A stretch of DNA of 40,987 nt. Origin: OMIS01 sp044350895. GTDB taxonomy: Bacteria; Patescibacteriota; Microgenomatia; UBA1400; PJMF01. Positions 24,505 to 33,053 of this stretch are shown in pieces (position 1 is the first letter of the stretch; every line of letters begins with the position of its first letter). Both the position numbers and the translations under genes were made by a program. The notes under the pieces were generated by a model that saw nothing but the letters and a program-made list of their open reading frames with translations, had not been told where the DNA came from and did not search any database. Where the stretch lies: NCBI GenBank assembly GCA_044350895.1, contig JBILGT010000010.1, positions 1 to 40,987 on the forward strand, in the 5' to 3' direction.

Positions 24505-25521
24505 ATGGATACACCTATCCATCAAGCACAGATAGTTACACCAGAAGAAGAACAACTGTTTACGTCACTGCGCGCCCATGAGTGGAGCGAGTTTATTGGG
24601 CAAGATACTGTCAAAGAATCTCTCCAAATCGGCATTACTGCTGCTAAAGAACGCAAAGAATCACTTGATCACACACTACTGTACGGACCACCGGGACTGG
24701 GCAAGACAACACTTTCTTATCTCATTGCACAAGAGCTCGGCACCAACATCAGAATTACCAGTGGCACTGCGCTCACAAAAGTGGGTGATATCGCTGCAAT
24801 TCTCACCAACCTCCAACCAGGCGACGTACTCTTTATTGATGAAATCCACCGCCTCCCCAAAGCCATTGAAGAAACACTCTATCCAGTCATGGAAGACTAT
24901 GCGCTTGATATTATTATTGGCAAAGGTCCATCAGCCCGCACGATTCGTCTTGATTTGCCACACTTCACACTCGTGGGAGCCACCACTCGCTATGGACTAC
25001 TCGCTGGACCATTTAGAGATCGGTTTGGGCTGATACATCGACTCAACTACTACGAGCCAGAAGTTCTTGTCAGTATCGTGATTAAAAATGCCACCAAAAT
25101 GCAGATTAACTTGAGCCCTGAGAGTGCGCTTGAAATTGCACGTCGTGCCCGAGGCACACCACGTATCGCCTTAAAACTACTCAAGCGTGTCAGAGACTTT
25201 ACCCAAGTAAAAGGCTTTGATGCCAGTGACCCAAATACTGTTCATCAAGCACTTGATATGTTTGCTATCGATCGGTTGGGACTGGAAGAACCAGATCGTC
25301 GCTTTTTACAACAAATTATTATGAAACATAAAGGTGGACCTGTGGGACTTTCTACAATTGCCGCGACACTCAATGAAGACATCACGACTATTGAAGAAGT
25401 TGTTGAGCCATACTTGATGCAGGTGGGATTTTTACAGCGTACACCGCAGGGCAGAGTAGTAACTGAGCGCGCCTACACCCACCTCAATCTTCCCATTCCC
25501 GTCAAACTAGTTGCAAAATAA
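24505..25521 (+). CDS. ruvB: Holliday junction DNA helicase motor RuvB
   Basis: A 338-residue AAA+ ATPase that drives branch migration with RuvA. Walker A is GPPGLGKTT (61-69), Walker B is VLFIDEIHRL, sensor 1 lies in HFTLVGATTRYGLLAGPF and the arginine finger in RDRFG. The C-terminal winged helix contains GFLQRTPQGRVVTERAY. Length is normal. A box TATACG lies 14 bases before the ATG, so a separate promoter is likely, but the -35 box is unclear. Confidence 0.97.
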   Translation: MDTPIHQAQIVTPEEEQLFTSLRAHEWSEFIGQDTVKESLQIGITAAKERKESLDHTLLYGPPGLGKTTLSYLIAQELGTNIRITSGTALTKVGDIAAILTNLQPGDVLFIDEIHRLPKAIEETLYPVMEDYALDIIIGKGPSARTIRLDLPHFTLVGATTRYGLLAGPFRDRFGLIHRLNYYEPEVLVSIVIKNATKMQINLSPESALEIARRARGTPRIALKLLKRVRDFTQVKGFDASDPNTVHQALDMFAIDRLGLEEPDRRFLQQIIMKHKGGPVGLSTIAATLNEDITTIEEVVEPYLMQVGFLQRTPQGRVVTERAYTHLNLPIPVKLVAK

Positions 25522-25625
25522 TAAGCTGTCAGCACATACCGAAGCAGGCAGAAAGAAAACCAAGACAAACTAGTCTCAACTGGACAAAACAATGTATACT
25601 AGGTGAATACTTTGAAAGCTGTTTT

Positions 25626-26216
25626 ATGAATAATTCACTTCCAGCCAAAATTCAACGCCGACTCACCGCCATTTATCTCGAGTTTATAACTGGCTTTTTG
25701 TGGTGGTGTATTGGGTTTATTCCGCTCCATCATGTTAGACGTTTTTTCTATAGACTTTTTGGCATGCAGATTGGTAGTGGTTCTACACTGCACATGATGG
25801 CTCGGATCTACGATCCTCGCCACATTACTATCGGAAACGACACCATTATCGGTGAGCGCGCTTCGCTTGATGGAAGAAAACAACTACCCAATTCTCAAGG
25901 GGGACTGACCATTGGTAATCACGTTGATATCGCTTCAGAAGTAATGATCTGGACCAGTCAACACGCTATCAACGACCCAACATTTGGTGCAATCGAAGCA
26001 AAAGTCACTATTGAAGATTATGTATTTATTGGACCACGCTCCATTATTTTGCCTGGTATCACCATCGGTAAAGGAGCCATCATAGCGGCTGGAGCAGTTG
26101 TTACCAAAGACGTGGCGCCACTAGCCATCGTAGCGGGCGTCCCGGCCAAACAAATCAGTACTCGAGATGAAAAAGCACTGGGATATACACTCGGTCGAGC
26201 ACGCTGGTTCCAATAA
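25626..26216 (+). CDS. left-handed beta-helix (hexapeptide) acyltransferase, WbbJ-like
   Basis: A 196-residue protein with an N-terminal hydrophobic segment (about 13-35, AIYLEFITGFLWWCIGFIPL) that may anchor it to the membrane. From residue 50 on it has hexapeptide repeats such as ITIGNDTIIGERASLDG, LTIGNHVDIASEVMIWT and VTIEDYVFIGPRSII. The likely catalytic histidine is H113 in TSQHAIND. The C-terminal VVTKDVAPLAIVAGVPAKQI is typical of the WbbJ/NodL/LacA group, which O-acetylates sugars. It heads the second glycan block, 9 bases before a GT2 gene. A TATACT box at 25595-25600 lies 25 bases before the ATG. Confidence 0.88.
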   Translation: MNNSLPAKIQRRLTAIYLEFITGFLWWCIGFIPLHHVRRFFYRLFGMQIGSGSTLHMMARIYDPRHITIGNDTIIGERASLDGRKQLPNSQGGLTIGNHVDIASEVMIWTSQHAINDPTFGAIEAKVTIEDYVFIGPRSIILPGITIGKGAIIAAGAVVTKDVAPLAIVAGVPAKQISTRDEKALGYTLGRARWFQ

Positions 26217-26225
26217 GGTACAACT

Positions 26226-27185
26226 ATGTTGCTTTCACTAATTGTCGTTTCCTACAACACCGCCAGCCTGACGGTGCAAGCGCTGCGATCTGCGGAAACT
26301 GACGCATTGAGTTCAGAACTTCTCAAAAAGGATACTGAACTTTTTGTGATTGATAACAATTCGAGCGACACTTCGGTTGCAGACCTCAAGCAGCTTAAAA
26401 AGCAAAGTAAACTCCCATTTAGCATTATTGAGAACTCAAAAAATCTTGGATTTGGTCAAGCAAATAATCAAGGGATTGCAGCGGCTACAGGCAAGTACAT
26501 CCTCCTGTTGAACTCTGACACCATTGTAGAACCTGGTGCACTTGATAAAATGGTTCAGACACTTGAAGACTTACCTGAAGATGGCGACGGGCGCATTGGT
26601 ATCATTGCTGCATCACTGAAAAACTCTGATGGTTCTGCACAAGCCCAGGGTGGATCAATTCCCACACTACTTTCACTCTTTGCACACATGAGTTTCTTAG
26701 ATGACATTCCAGTAGTGGGACAGCTTTTTCCATCTACGCAACATACTGGGAAGAGAGCAACCCAAACTCACCAGGAACAGATCATGACACCGATTGGCTG
26801 GGTGGGTGGGACTGCCTTGATGATTCGTGCTGCAACTGTCGCAGAAATTGGTGCGCTTGATGAGCATATTTTCATGTATGGAGAAGACATTGAATGGTGC
26901 ATGCGTGCGCATGATCACCACTGGGGCGTGGCGATTCATAATCAAGCAACTATTACACACTTGCAAACTCAAAGTAGTTCAAGTGAAAATGCACTCAAAG
27001 GTGAGTTACTCGGGTATCTCTATATCTGGTCCAAACACAAGCCATTTTGGCAAATTCCCGTAGCTCGGAGCATTTTGCTACTTGGTATTTTCTTACGGAT
27101 TGGTATCTTCAGTCTGCTCGGTAAAATAGCACGAGCAAAAATATATTACAGAATCTTTAAGGCAATCAGCAACAACAACGCCTAA
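26226..27185 (+). CDS. GT2 glycosyltransferase, rhamnosyltransferase WbbL-like
   Basis: A 319-residue GT-A enzyme: LSLIVVSYNTASLTVQAL, VIDNNSSDTSV, NLGFGQANNQGI and LLLNSDTIVEPGAL (metal-binding DxD-type site), then GWVGGTALMIRAATV and FMYGEDIEWCMRAH, the acid-rich motif of WbbL-type rhamnosyltransferases. The C-terminal part (after about 265) contains a hydrophobic stretch that probably sits in the membrane. It starts 9 bases after the acyltransferase, with a weak aagg ribosome site. Rhamnose transfer is suggested only by family similarity; no rhamnose biosynthesis is in the window. Confidence 0.85.
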   Translation: MLLSLIVVSYNTASLTVQALRSAETDALSSELLKKDTELFVIDNNSSDTSVADLKQLKKQSKLPFSIIENSKNLGFGQANNQGIAAATGKYILLLNSDTIVEPGALDKMVQTLEDLPEDGDGRIGIIAASLKNSDGSAQAQGGSIPTLLSLFAHMSFLDDIPVVGQLFPSTQHTGKRATQTHQEQIMTPIGWVGGTALMIRAATVAEIGALDEHIFMYGEDIEWCMRAHDHHWGVAIHNQATITHLQTQSSSSENALKGELLGYLYIWSKHKPFWQIPVARSILLLGIFLRIGIFSLLGKIARAKIYYRIFKAISNNNA

Positions 27186-27187
27186 GC

Positions 27188-27196
27188 TGCTATAAT
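27188..27196 (+). promoter_or_regulatory. extended -10 promoter of the 27207 gene
   Basis: TGCTATAAT gives a TG extension and a perfect -10 box. The ATG at 27207 lies 10 bases downstream. The in-frame ATG at 27195 lies inside the box and is therefore rejected as the start. Confidence 0.55.
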
Positions 27197-27206
27197 GGTA
27201 TTCTTC

Positions 27207-29075
27207 ATGCAAAAATTCAAACAAATACTTGCTTGGTTCGACACACACATTCTTGAGTTACTCGCATATTTTTTAGTCGTTTTCATCCCACTCTATCCCA
27301 AGTTGCCATTATTTGAAGCCATCCCAGGATACATCGTTAGAGTACGCTTTGAAGACATCTTAATTTTGATAACGGGAGTTGTGTGGCTTATTCAGTTGTG
27401 GCGCAAAAAAATCACCTGGAAGACACCGTTAACCTGGGTAATTGGTGCCTATGCAGTAACTGGGTTACTTTCAACGATTTCTGGAATGTTGATCACACAG
27501 ACAATTCCTTTTTCACTCTCTGATGGCAAAATTGACGTCATCCACATCGCCAAAAGTCTGTTGCACTACTTCAGATATCTTGAGTACTTCTTCTTATTCT
27601 TTGTCGTGGTGACAGCCATCAGAACTCCAAAACAGTTTAAGACATTGTTCTTACTCATTGTCGCCACAGTGCTTGTGATTACTGTGTACGGCTATGGGCA
27701 ACGATATTATCGATTCCCACTGTATTCCACGATGAATCGTGAATTTAGCAAGGGTGATGCACATATTCTTGATGAACACGGCAGAATTCAATCTACTTTT
27801 GGCGGCCACTACGATCTGGCTGCATACTTAGTTGTTATCACACCACTGCTCCTCGCAGCTTTTTACGTTTTCAAAACTAAGAAAGCTAAACTGGGAATTG
27901 CTGTAGCATTTTTTGCAGCACTCTGGCTCTTAGTACAGACTTCTTCAAGATCGTCATATCTAGGATTTGTTGCCGCCACGTACATGATTATTGGCATACA
28001 TGCGCTCTACAAACCGACTTGGTTTAAACGCTTTGTGACACTTTTCTCGCATTCTGCTGTCTATGGAATTATTATTGTGATTTTCACACTCTATTTTGGC
28101 GCTAATATGTACGAGCGTTTCTTGCAGACACTTCGTGGGTATCCTGAACTGAATGAGCAGTATCACGGCTTGAACCACAAACGTAAAATGTTCCTCGTTG
28201 ATGCAGCTGGCTTTGTCTTTAAGTTCTTTGTTTCTGAAGAAAAAGTTGTCCAAATTCAAGAGAATATCACTGCAACACCTACGCCAGCACCAGTCGCCAC
28301 AAACGTCGACCCTGCCACAGCAGCCGTGAGTGTGGCTTCTGATTCACAACCTATTCCACTCAAACCTGATGATGTGAAAGTAGAGGTTCCTGACACTAAA
28401 CTTGTTGCCACGACTTCTGCAGATGGTACCGTCAGTTTGGTACAAGTGCATGTCGACAGAACCTATTCTGCAGATGCAGTCCAGTATGGGTTATCGGCAG
28501 CTATTCGGTATGACACCTTGTGGCCACGAGCAATTGCTGGTTTTATGAAAAACCCAATTCTTGGATCTGGATACGCAACACTCACCAAAGAAAATAATGT
28601 GCAGTTTACAGAAGCAGAAAGTACTGATAATAATTTCCTGCGAACTCTTGGTGAAACTGGCGCACTTGGGTTTATAACTTTTTATGGCGTAATCCTGGTT
28701 GCGCTCAAACTTGCCTATGATGTGCTACGAAGACACGAAACAGACCCCTACAAGCAAATTTTTGTCATGGGATTTGTTGGTAGTGCAGTTGGACTACTTG
28801 CCAATGCAGTCTACATTGACGTGTTTGCCGCATCAAAAGTGGCATTCACCTTTTGGGCAATTGTAGGTGTAGTGACTGCGGCATATCTCTATGCAAAGCC
28901 AAAGACACCTGTCAGCTCAGAGCCAACAGGAACTACGACATCATTAGCAGGAGCACTTTCCTCACTACAACAACCTAAGTCAGACACTCCAACGTCACCA
29001 CTAGCTCAGGCGCTTCAAAAAACCAAGCCAACAGCATCAGTACATGTATCAAAAAAGAAATCAAAGAAAAAGTAA
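27207..29075 (+). CDS. O-antigen ligase/polymerase-like membrane protein (Wzy_C/WaaL family)
   Basis: A 622-residue protein with about ten to twelve membrane helices. The Wzy_C hallmark appears as LVQTSSRSSYLGFVAA and later as FMKNPILGSGYATLTKENN and TDNNFLRTLGETGALGFI. Such proteins join lipid-linked glycans either to each other or to a lipid or protein acceptor on the outer face. Two odd features: a low-complexity Ala/Pro/Val/Asp-rich insertion (about residues 350-405, with TPTPAPVATNVDPATAAVSV) in the large outward loop, and a lysine-rich tail ending KKKSKKK. It is about 200 residues longer than typical WaaL. It likely partners the flippase at 14771. Confidence 0.75.
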   Translation: MQKFKQILAWFDTHILELLAYFLVVFIPLYPKLPLFEAIPGYIVRVRFEDILILITGVVWLIQLWRKKITWKTPLTWVIGAYAVTGLLSTISGMLITQTIPFSLSDGKIDVIHIAKSLLHYFRYLEYFFLFFVVVTAIRTPKQFKTLFLLIVATVLVITVYGYGQRYYRFPLYSTMNREFSKGDAHILDEHGRIQSTFGGHYDLAAYLVVITPLLLAAFYVFKTKKAKLGIAVAFFAALWLLVQTSSRSSYLGFVAATYMIIGIHALYKPTWFKRFVTLFSHSAVYGIIIVIFTLYFGANMYERFLQTLRGYPELNEQYHGLNHKRKMFLVDAAGFVFKFFVSEEKVVQIQENITATPTPAPVATNVDPATAAVSVASDSQPIPLKPDDVKVEVPDTKLVATTSADGTVSLVQVHVDRTYSADAVQYGLSAAIRYDTLWPRAIAGFMKNPILGSGYATLTKENNVQFTEAESTDNNFLRTLGETGALGFITFYGVILVALKLAYDVLRRHETDPYKQIFVMGFVGSAVGLLANAVYIDVFAASKVAFTFWAIVGVVTAAYLYAKPKTPVSSEPTGTTTSLAGALSSLQQPKSDTPTSPLAQALQKTKPTASVHVSKKKSKKK

Positions 29076-29084
29076 TTGCTTGGT

Positions 29085-30518
29085 ATGAAACGCTACTTGC
29101 TCGCACATCTGCCAGTTTTAGGAATTTTGCTCATTGCGCTGCTTATACGTTGCTACCACATCACCAACCCTATTCTTGACTGGCACAGTTTCCGCCAAGC
29201 CGATACAGCATCAGTTACCAGAGAATATGTTAAACACGGTATTAATTTACTTGTGCCTCGCTTTCATGACAACTCAAACATCGCATCGGGAAAAGAGAAT
29301 CTTGAGGGCTATCGGATGGTAGAGTTTCCAATTATCAATGCTCTGATCGCGCTTGTAATTCAAGTTGCGCCATTTCTTTCACTTGAGATTACCAGTCGAG
29401 TATTTTCAATTTTGTTTTCTCTTGGCACAATTGTGTGTTTGTTTTATCTAGCCACCGCAATTTCAGGCAAAAAAGTGGGCTATATGACATTAGTCATCGC
29501 CAGCTTACTGCCATACTATGTGTACTACTCCCGCACTATTTTGCCAGAACCATACATGTTGTTCTTTTCAACACTCTCAATTACCTGTTTTTATTTTTGG
29601 CTCACACAGAAAAAGTTACATTTGTATTTTGTTTCACTCATCAGCTTAATGCTTGCACTACTGCTCAAACCGTTTGTAGGTTTTCTTGCGCCAGTGTATG
29701 TTGCAATAGCTTTTGTAATTCAAGGTAAAAAAGTTTTTAAAAATTTTTGGTTATATCCATTTCCTATTTTGGCAGTACTTCCATTTCTCTGGTGGAGAAG
29801 TTGGATTGTTCAATTTCCTTCAGGAATTCCTGCCAGTGACTGGCTCTTCAATGGCAATGGTATTCGATTTAGACCAGCTTGGGTGCGATGGTTATTTTAC
29901 GAACGACTCACAAAACTGATCCTTGGATATACTGGAATTATTTTTTATCTAACTGCACTGTACAAACTTACCAAAAAAGAAATTGTCATTTATGGAAGTT
30001 GGTGGCTTGGCGCGGTACTGTATCTTTCAGTTATTGCCACCGGCAACGTGCAACATGATTACTATCAAGTATTATTAGTGCCAATCATTGTCATTACGTT
30101 TGCTCGTGGTGTTGTGATGTTTGAACAACTACTTGCCAAAAAATTGTTACCATTTATTTCACTTGGAATAAGTGTGGCACTTGTTGGCTCTGCACTCTTT
30201 TTCGGTTGGTCAAATGTTAAAGGGTACTTTAATGTTAATCACTGGGAGTACGTGGCTGCCGGCCAAGCCGCAGACAAACTACTTCCTGCCAATGCCAAAG
30301 TAATAGCACCTGCTTTTGGGGATACACTCTTTTTATACCAGACCAATCGGACCGGTTGGCCAATCGGTTTTGAGATTGATAAAAAAATTGGCTTTGGCGC
30401 ACAATACTACATTACAACTAGTTATGATGATGAAGCACGTGAGCTTGAAAATAAATATTTTACAATTCAAAAAACACCTGAATATCTTTTACTCGATTTA
30501 AGTAAACCGAAACTGTAA
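29085..30518 (+). CDS. GT-C fold membrane glycosyltransferase (GT39/ArnT-like)
   Basis: A 477-residue protein with ten or more helices. The first outward loop is ILDWHSFRQADTASVTREYV, a pattern repeatedly seen in ArnT/PMT-like proteins, with the acidic and arginine residues near the catalytic site. Further on, YYVYYSRTILPEPYMLFF is also family-typical. I start at ATG 29085; a TTG at 29076 directly after the upstream stop would add three residues. It lies between the ligase-like gene and a GT4 gene, in the same run. Substrate unknown. Confidence 0.75.
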   Translation: MKRYLLAHLPVLGILLIALLIRCYHITNPILDWHSFRQADTASVTREYVKHGINLLVPRFHDNSNIASGKENLEGYRMVEFPIINALIALVIQVAPFLSLEITSRVFSILFSLGTIVCLFYLATAISGKKVGYMTLVIASLLPYYVYYSRTILPEPYMLFFSTLSITCFYFWLTQKKLHLYFVSLISLMLALLLKPFVGFLAPVYVAIAFVIQGKKVFKNFWLYPFPILAVLPFLWWRSWIVQFPSGIPASDWLFNGNGIRFRPAWVRWLFYERLTKLILGYTGIIFYLTALYKLTKKEIVIYGSWWLGAVLYLSVIATGNVQHDYYQVLLVPIIVITFARGVVMFEQLLAKKLLPFISLGISVALVGSALFFGWSNVKGYFNVNHWEYVAAGQAADKLLPANAKVIAPAFGDTLFLYQTNRTGWPIGFEIDKKIGFGAQYYITTSYDDEARELENKYFTIQKTPEYLLLDLSKPKL

Positions 30519-30531
30519 ACTGAATACACAT

Positions 30532-31734
30532 ATGAAAATTTTAATGTTGACCCCATACTTGCCATATCCCCTCCATTCTGGCGGTCAAATCCGTACTTAC
30601 AATCTACTCAAACACCTAGCAAGCAAACATCAAGTAACTTTATTTGCACTGATAAAAGATGATTCAGAGAAGCAATATATTCCAGAACTTGAAAAATACT
30701 GTTCAAAAGTTATGGTTTTCAAACGCTCAAAAAAGCCATTCACATTCAGCAACATACTCAAAACAGCGCTATCAAGTTATCCATTCTTAGTTATTCGCAA
30801 CTATGTTTCTGAAGTTAAAGACGTGGTGATTGAAGAACTAGAACGAGAACACTACGACGTGATTCATGCAGAAACGTTCTACATGATGCCACACTTACCA
30901 CCAACAACAATTCCGATACTGCTTGTTGAGCAAACAATTGAGTACTTGGGATATGAAAGTTATGCTGAAAAAGCCCCCTCATTTGTGCAACCTATTTTAA
31001 AACTTGATATTCAAAAAATTAAAAAATGGGAAAAGTTTTTTTGGAACTACTGTGATCAGCTCGTTGTGATGAGTGAAGATGATAAACGTTTTATTGCACA
31101 AGAAATAGGGGATAAGAAAAAAATTGAAGTAGTTGAGAATGGTGTTAATACGAGCTGGTTTGCACAGAAGAAACGCAAAGAACCAGAGACTCCCACAATA
31201 CTTTCCGTTGGCACATTTAAGTGGCTCCCAAATATTGAAGCCGTTACTTTTTTGGTTGAAAAAGTCTGGCCACTGGTGAAAACATCAGTTCCCAAAGTTA
31301 AGCTGTGGATTGTCGGTGCAGCACCAACACAAAAAATTCTTGACTTTGCTGAACGCGATACTGCCATTACTGTTACTGGTAATATCCCAGATATTCGTGA
31401 TGCGTTTACTGGTTCACATGCACTTGTGGCTCCAGTTTTTAGTGGAAAAGGAACTCGCTATAAAATACTTGAAGCATTGGCCAGTGGAACCCCAGTTATT
31501 GCTACCGAGACTGCTGTTGAAGGTCTAGGTGTTACGCATGGGCAGCATGTACTGCTTGATAACACTGCTGAAGGTTTGGCAAAATTAACCGCCCAACTGC
31601 TTCGATCAAAAGATCTTCGCGAAAAACTTGCCACCAATGGACGCAAATATGTAACTGAACATTTTGACTGGAAGCTGATTTCCCAAAAACTTGATATAAT
31701 TTATCAAAGAATCGGTACAAAGCAGGGTTTATGA
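30532..31734 (+). CDS. GT4 glycosyltransferase
   Basis: A 400-residue GT-B enzyme. The N-terminus MKILMLTPYLPYPLHSGGQI contains the glycine loop (PLHSGGQIRTYNLL) of GT4 enzymes. The C-terminal domain has PTILSVGTFKWLPNIEAV, VKLWIVGAAPTQKI, APVFSGKGTRYKILEALASG and VIATETAVEGL. This motif set (GKGTRYKILEA in place of the E-x7-E glutamate) is typical of a GT4 subgroup. It ends overlapping the next GT2 gene by 4 bases. Role: addition of one sugar in the cytoplasm. Confidence 0.88.
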   Translation: MKILMLTPYLPYPLHSGGQIRTYNLLKHLASKHQVTLFALIKDDSEKQYIPELEKYCSKVMVFKRSKKPFTFSNILKTALSSYPFLVIRNYVSEVKDVVIEELEREHYDVIHAETFYMMPHLPPTTIPILLVEQTIEYLGYESYAEKAPSFVQPILKLDIQKIKKWEKFFWNYCDQLVVMSEDDKRFIAQEIGDKKKIEVVENGVNTSWFAQKKRKEPETPTILSVGTFKWLPNIEAVTFLVEKVWPLVKTSVPKVKLWIVGAAPTQKILDFAERDTAITVTGNIPDIRDAFTGSHALVAPVFSGKGTRYKILEALASGTPVIATETAVEGLGVTHGQHVLLDNTAEGLAKLTAQLLRSKDLREKLATNGRKYVTEHFDWKLISQKLDIIYQRIGTKQGL

Positions 31735-32606
31735 GTACACAAATTGATCTTGAAATTATTATTCTCTCTTACAACAGTCAGTTCTGGTTGAAGAAAACAC
31801 TGCAAACTTTAAAGACGCATCATCTCGCCAAAACAAAATATGAAGTCTCTGTGACAGTTGTGGATAACAACAGCCAAGATGAGAGTGTGCAGATGTTGCA
31901 AAAAGAATTTAAGTGGGTGAAGACAGTTCAGCTTGCAGAAAATGGTGGGTTTGCTGCTGGCAATAATATTGCACTCAAAGCTTCTCGCGCTCGCTACTGC
32001 ATGTTATTAAATTCTGATATTGAATGTACCCCACAATCAAACTTTGACGTGCTGATAAGTTTCATGGATGACCACGAACAAATTGGAGTGATCACTCCCA
32101 AAGTTATTTTCACAAATGGCCGATTAGATCCAGCATGTCACCGCGGTGAACCTACTTTATTTGCTTCATTTGCATACTATGCTGGACTTGAAAAACTGTT
32201 TCCATACTCCAAAACATTTGGTGCATATCATCAATCATATAAACGCTTGGATACCATTCACACAATCGATGCATGTTCAGGTGCTGCAATGATTGTGCGC
32301 ATGGAAGCAGTCAAAGATATCGGACTATTGGATGAACGATTTTTTATGTATGCCGAAGATTTAGATTGGTGTAAACGCTTTCGTGATGCAGGATTTTTAA
32401 TAACATATCACCCAAGTGTTGTGGTAATACATCACAAATATAAATCAGGAATTAAGGGAAGTTCAAAACAAATTGCTCGCAAAACTCGTCACCACTTTTA
32501 TGATACCATGCTACAATATTACGATAAACATTATGCCCAACAATATCCAAGCTTTGTGAGAAGTTTGGTTAAGTATTTCACTATTATAAAAAAGGGAGCA
32601 CTATGA
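31731..32606 (+). CDS. GT2 glycosyltransferase
   Basis: A 291-residue GT-A enzyme: LEIIILSYNSQFWLKKTL, VTVVDNNSQDESV, NGGFAAGNNIALKAS and MLLNSDIECTPQS, then ACSGAAMIVRMEAV and FFMYAEDLDWCKRFRDAG. This motif order is the same as in the WbbL-like gene at 26226 but without its C-terminal membrane stretch. The ATG overlaps the preceding GT4 by 4 bases and the stop overlaps the following gene by 4 bases, so the three are translationally coupled. Confidence 0.88.
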   Translation: MSTQIDLEIIILSYNSQFWLKKTLQTLKTHHLAKTKYEVSVTVVDNNSQDESVQMLQKEFKWVKTVQLAENGGFAAGNNIALKASRARYCMLLNSDIECTPQSNFDVLISFMDDHEQIGVITPKVIFTNGRLDPACHRGEPTLFASFAYYAGLEKLFPYSKTFGAYHQSYKRLDTIHTIDACSGAAMIVRMEAVKDIGLLDERFFMYAEDLDWCKRFRDAGFLITYHPSVVVIHHKYKSGIKGSSKQIARKTRHHFYDTMLQYYDKHYAQQYPSFVRSLVKYFTIIKKGAL

Positions 32607-33037
32607 ATAATTCCTATGTTCGATTTCAAATAAAAAGTATGCGGATGGCAAGCATCCAACGTGTGTTAGAAGCATTGATGGTCATGTTACTTGCATTGTT
32701 CTCAATGGCAGTACTTCCATCACTACTCGTCCAGTATCTCTATGCTGATCAGAACTTAACTGAAGCTCCAGCACTGTTAGAATTTATTCCAGTTGCAGCA
32801 TTCGGAATCAGTGTCCTGTACACTATTTTTGTAATTGCAACAAACATTGCACGAGCTCAAAAAATTCGCCAAATGGAGCAGGATTTATACTTCACAGCTG
32901 GAACCGATGAAGTTGAAAATGCAGAAGTTGATGATGCAGAATTAAAAGAACTTGAAAAGATGGTAGACGAAGCAATGTCTACACGTAGTACAACTAAAAA
33001 AGCTAGTAAAAAAGTTGCTAGCAAGAAACGCAAATAA
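32603..33037 (+). CDS. small membrane protein with two helices and a lysine-rich tail, function unknown
   Basis: A 144-residue protein. Two hydrophobic helices (about residues 21-46 and 58-83) are followed by an acidic helix (EVENAEVDDAELKELEKMVDE) and a basic tail (TTKKASKKVASKKRK). I know no family for it. A good ribosome site (aagggag) precedes the ATG and the ATG overlaps the upstream GT2 stop by 4 bases, so it is co-expressed with glycosyltransferases. Both ends are probably cytoplasmic. It could tie the glycosyltransferases to the membrane, but that is speculation. Confidence 0.75.
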   Translation: MNNSYVRFQIKSMRMASIQRVLEALMVMLLALFSMAVLPSLLVQYLYADQNLTEAPALLEFIPVAAFGISVLYTIFVIATNIARAQKIRQMEQDLYFTAGTDEVENAEVDDAELKELEKMVDEAMSTRSTTKKASKKVASKKRK

Positions 33038-33053
33038 TATTGCGAAACAATGT

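Noticed and set aside
24578..25033. Open frame of 151 codons in another plus-strand frame of ruvB
   Set aside because: The RuvB frame shows Walker A, Walker B and the arginine finger; the other frame has no recognisable motif.
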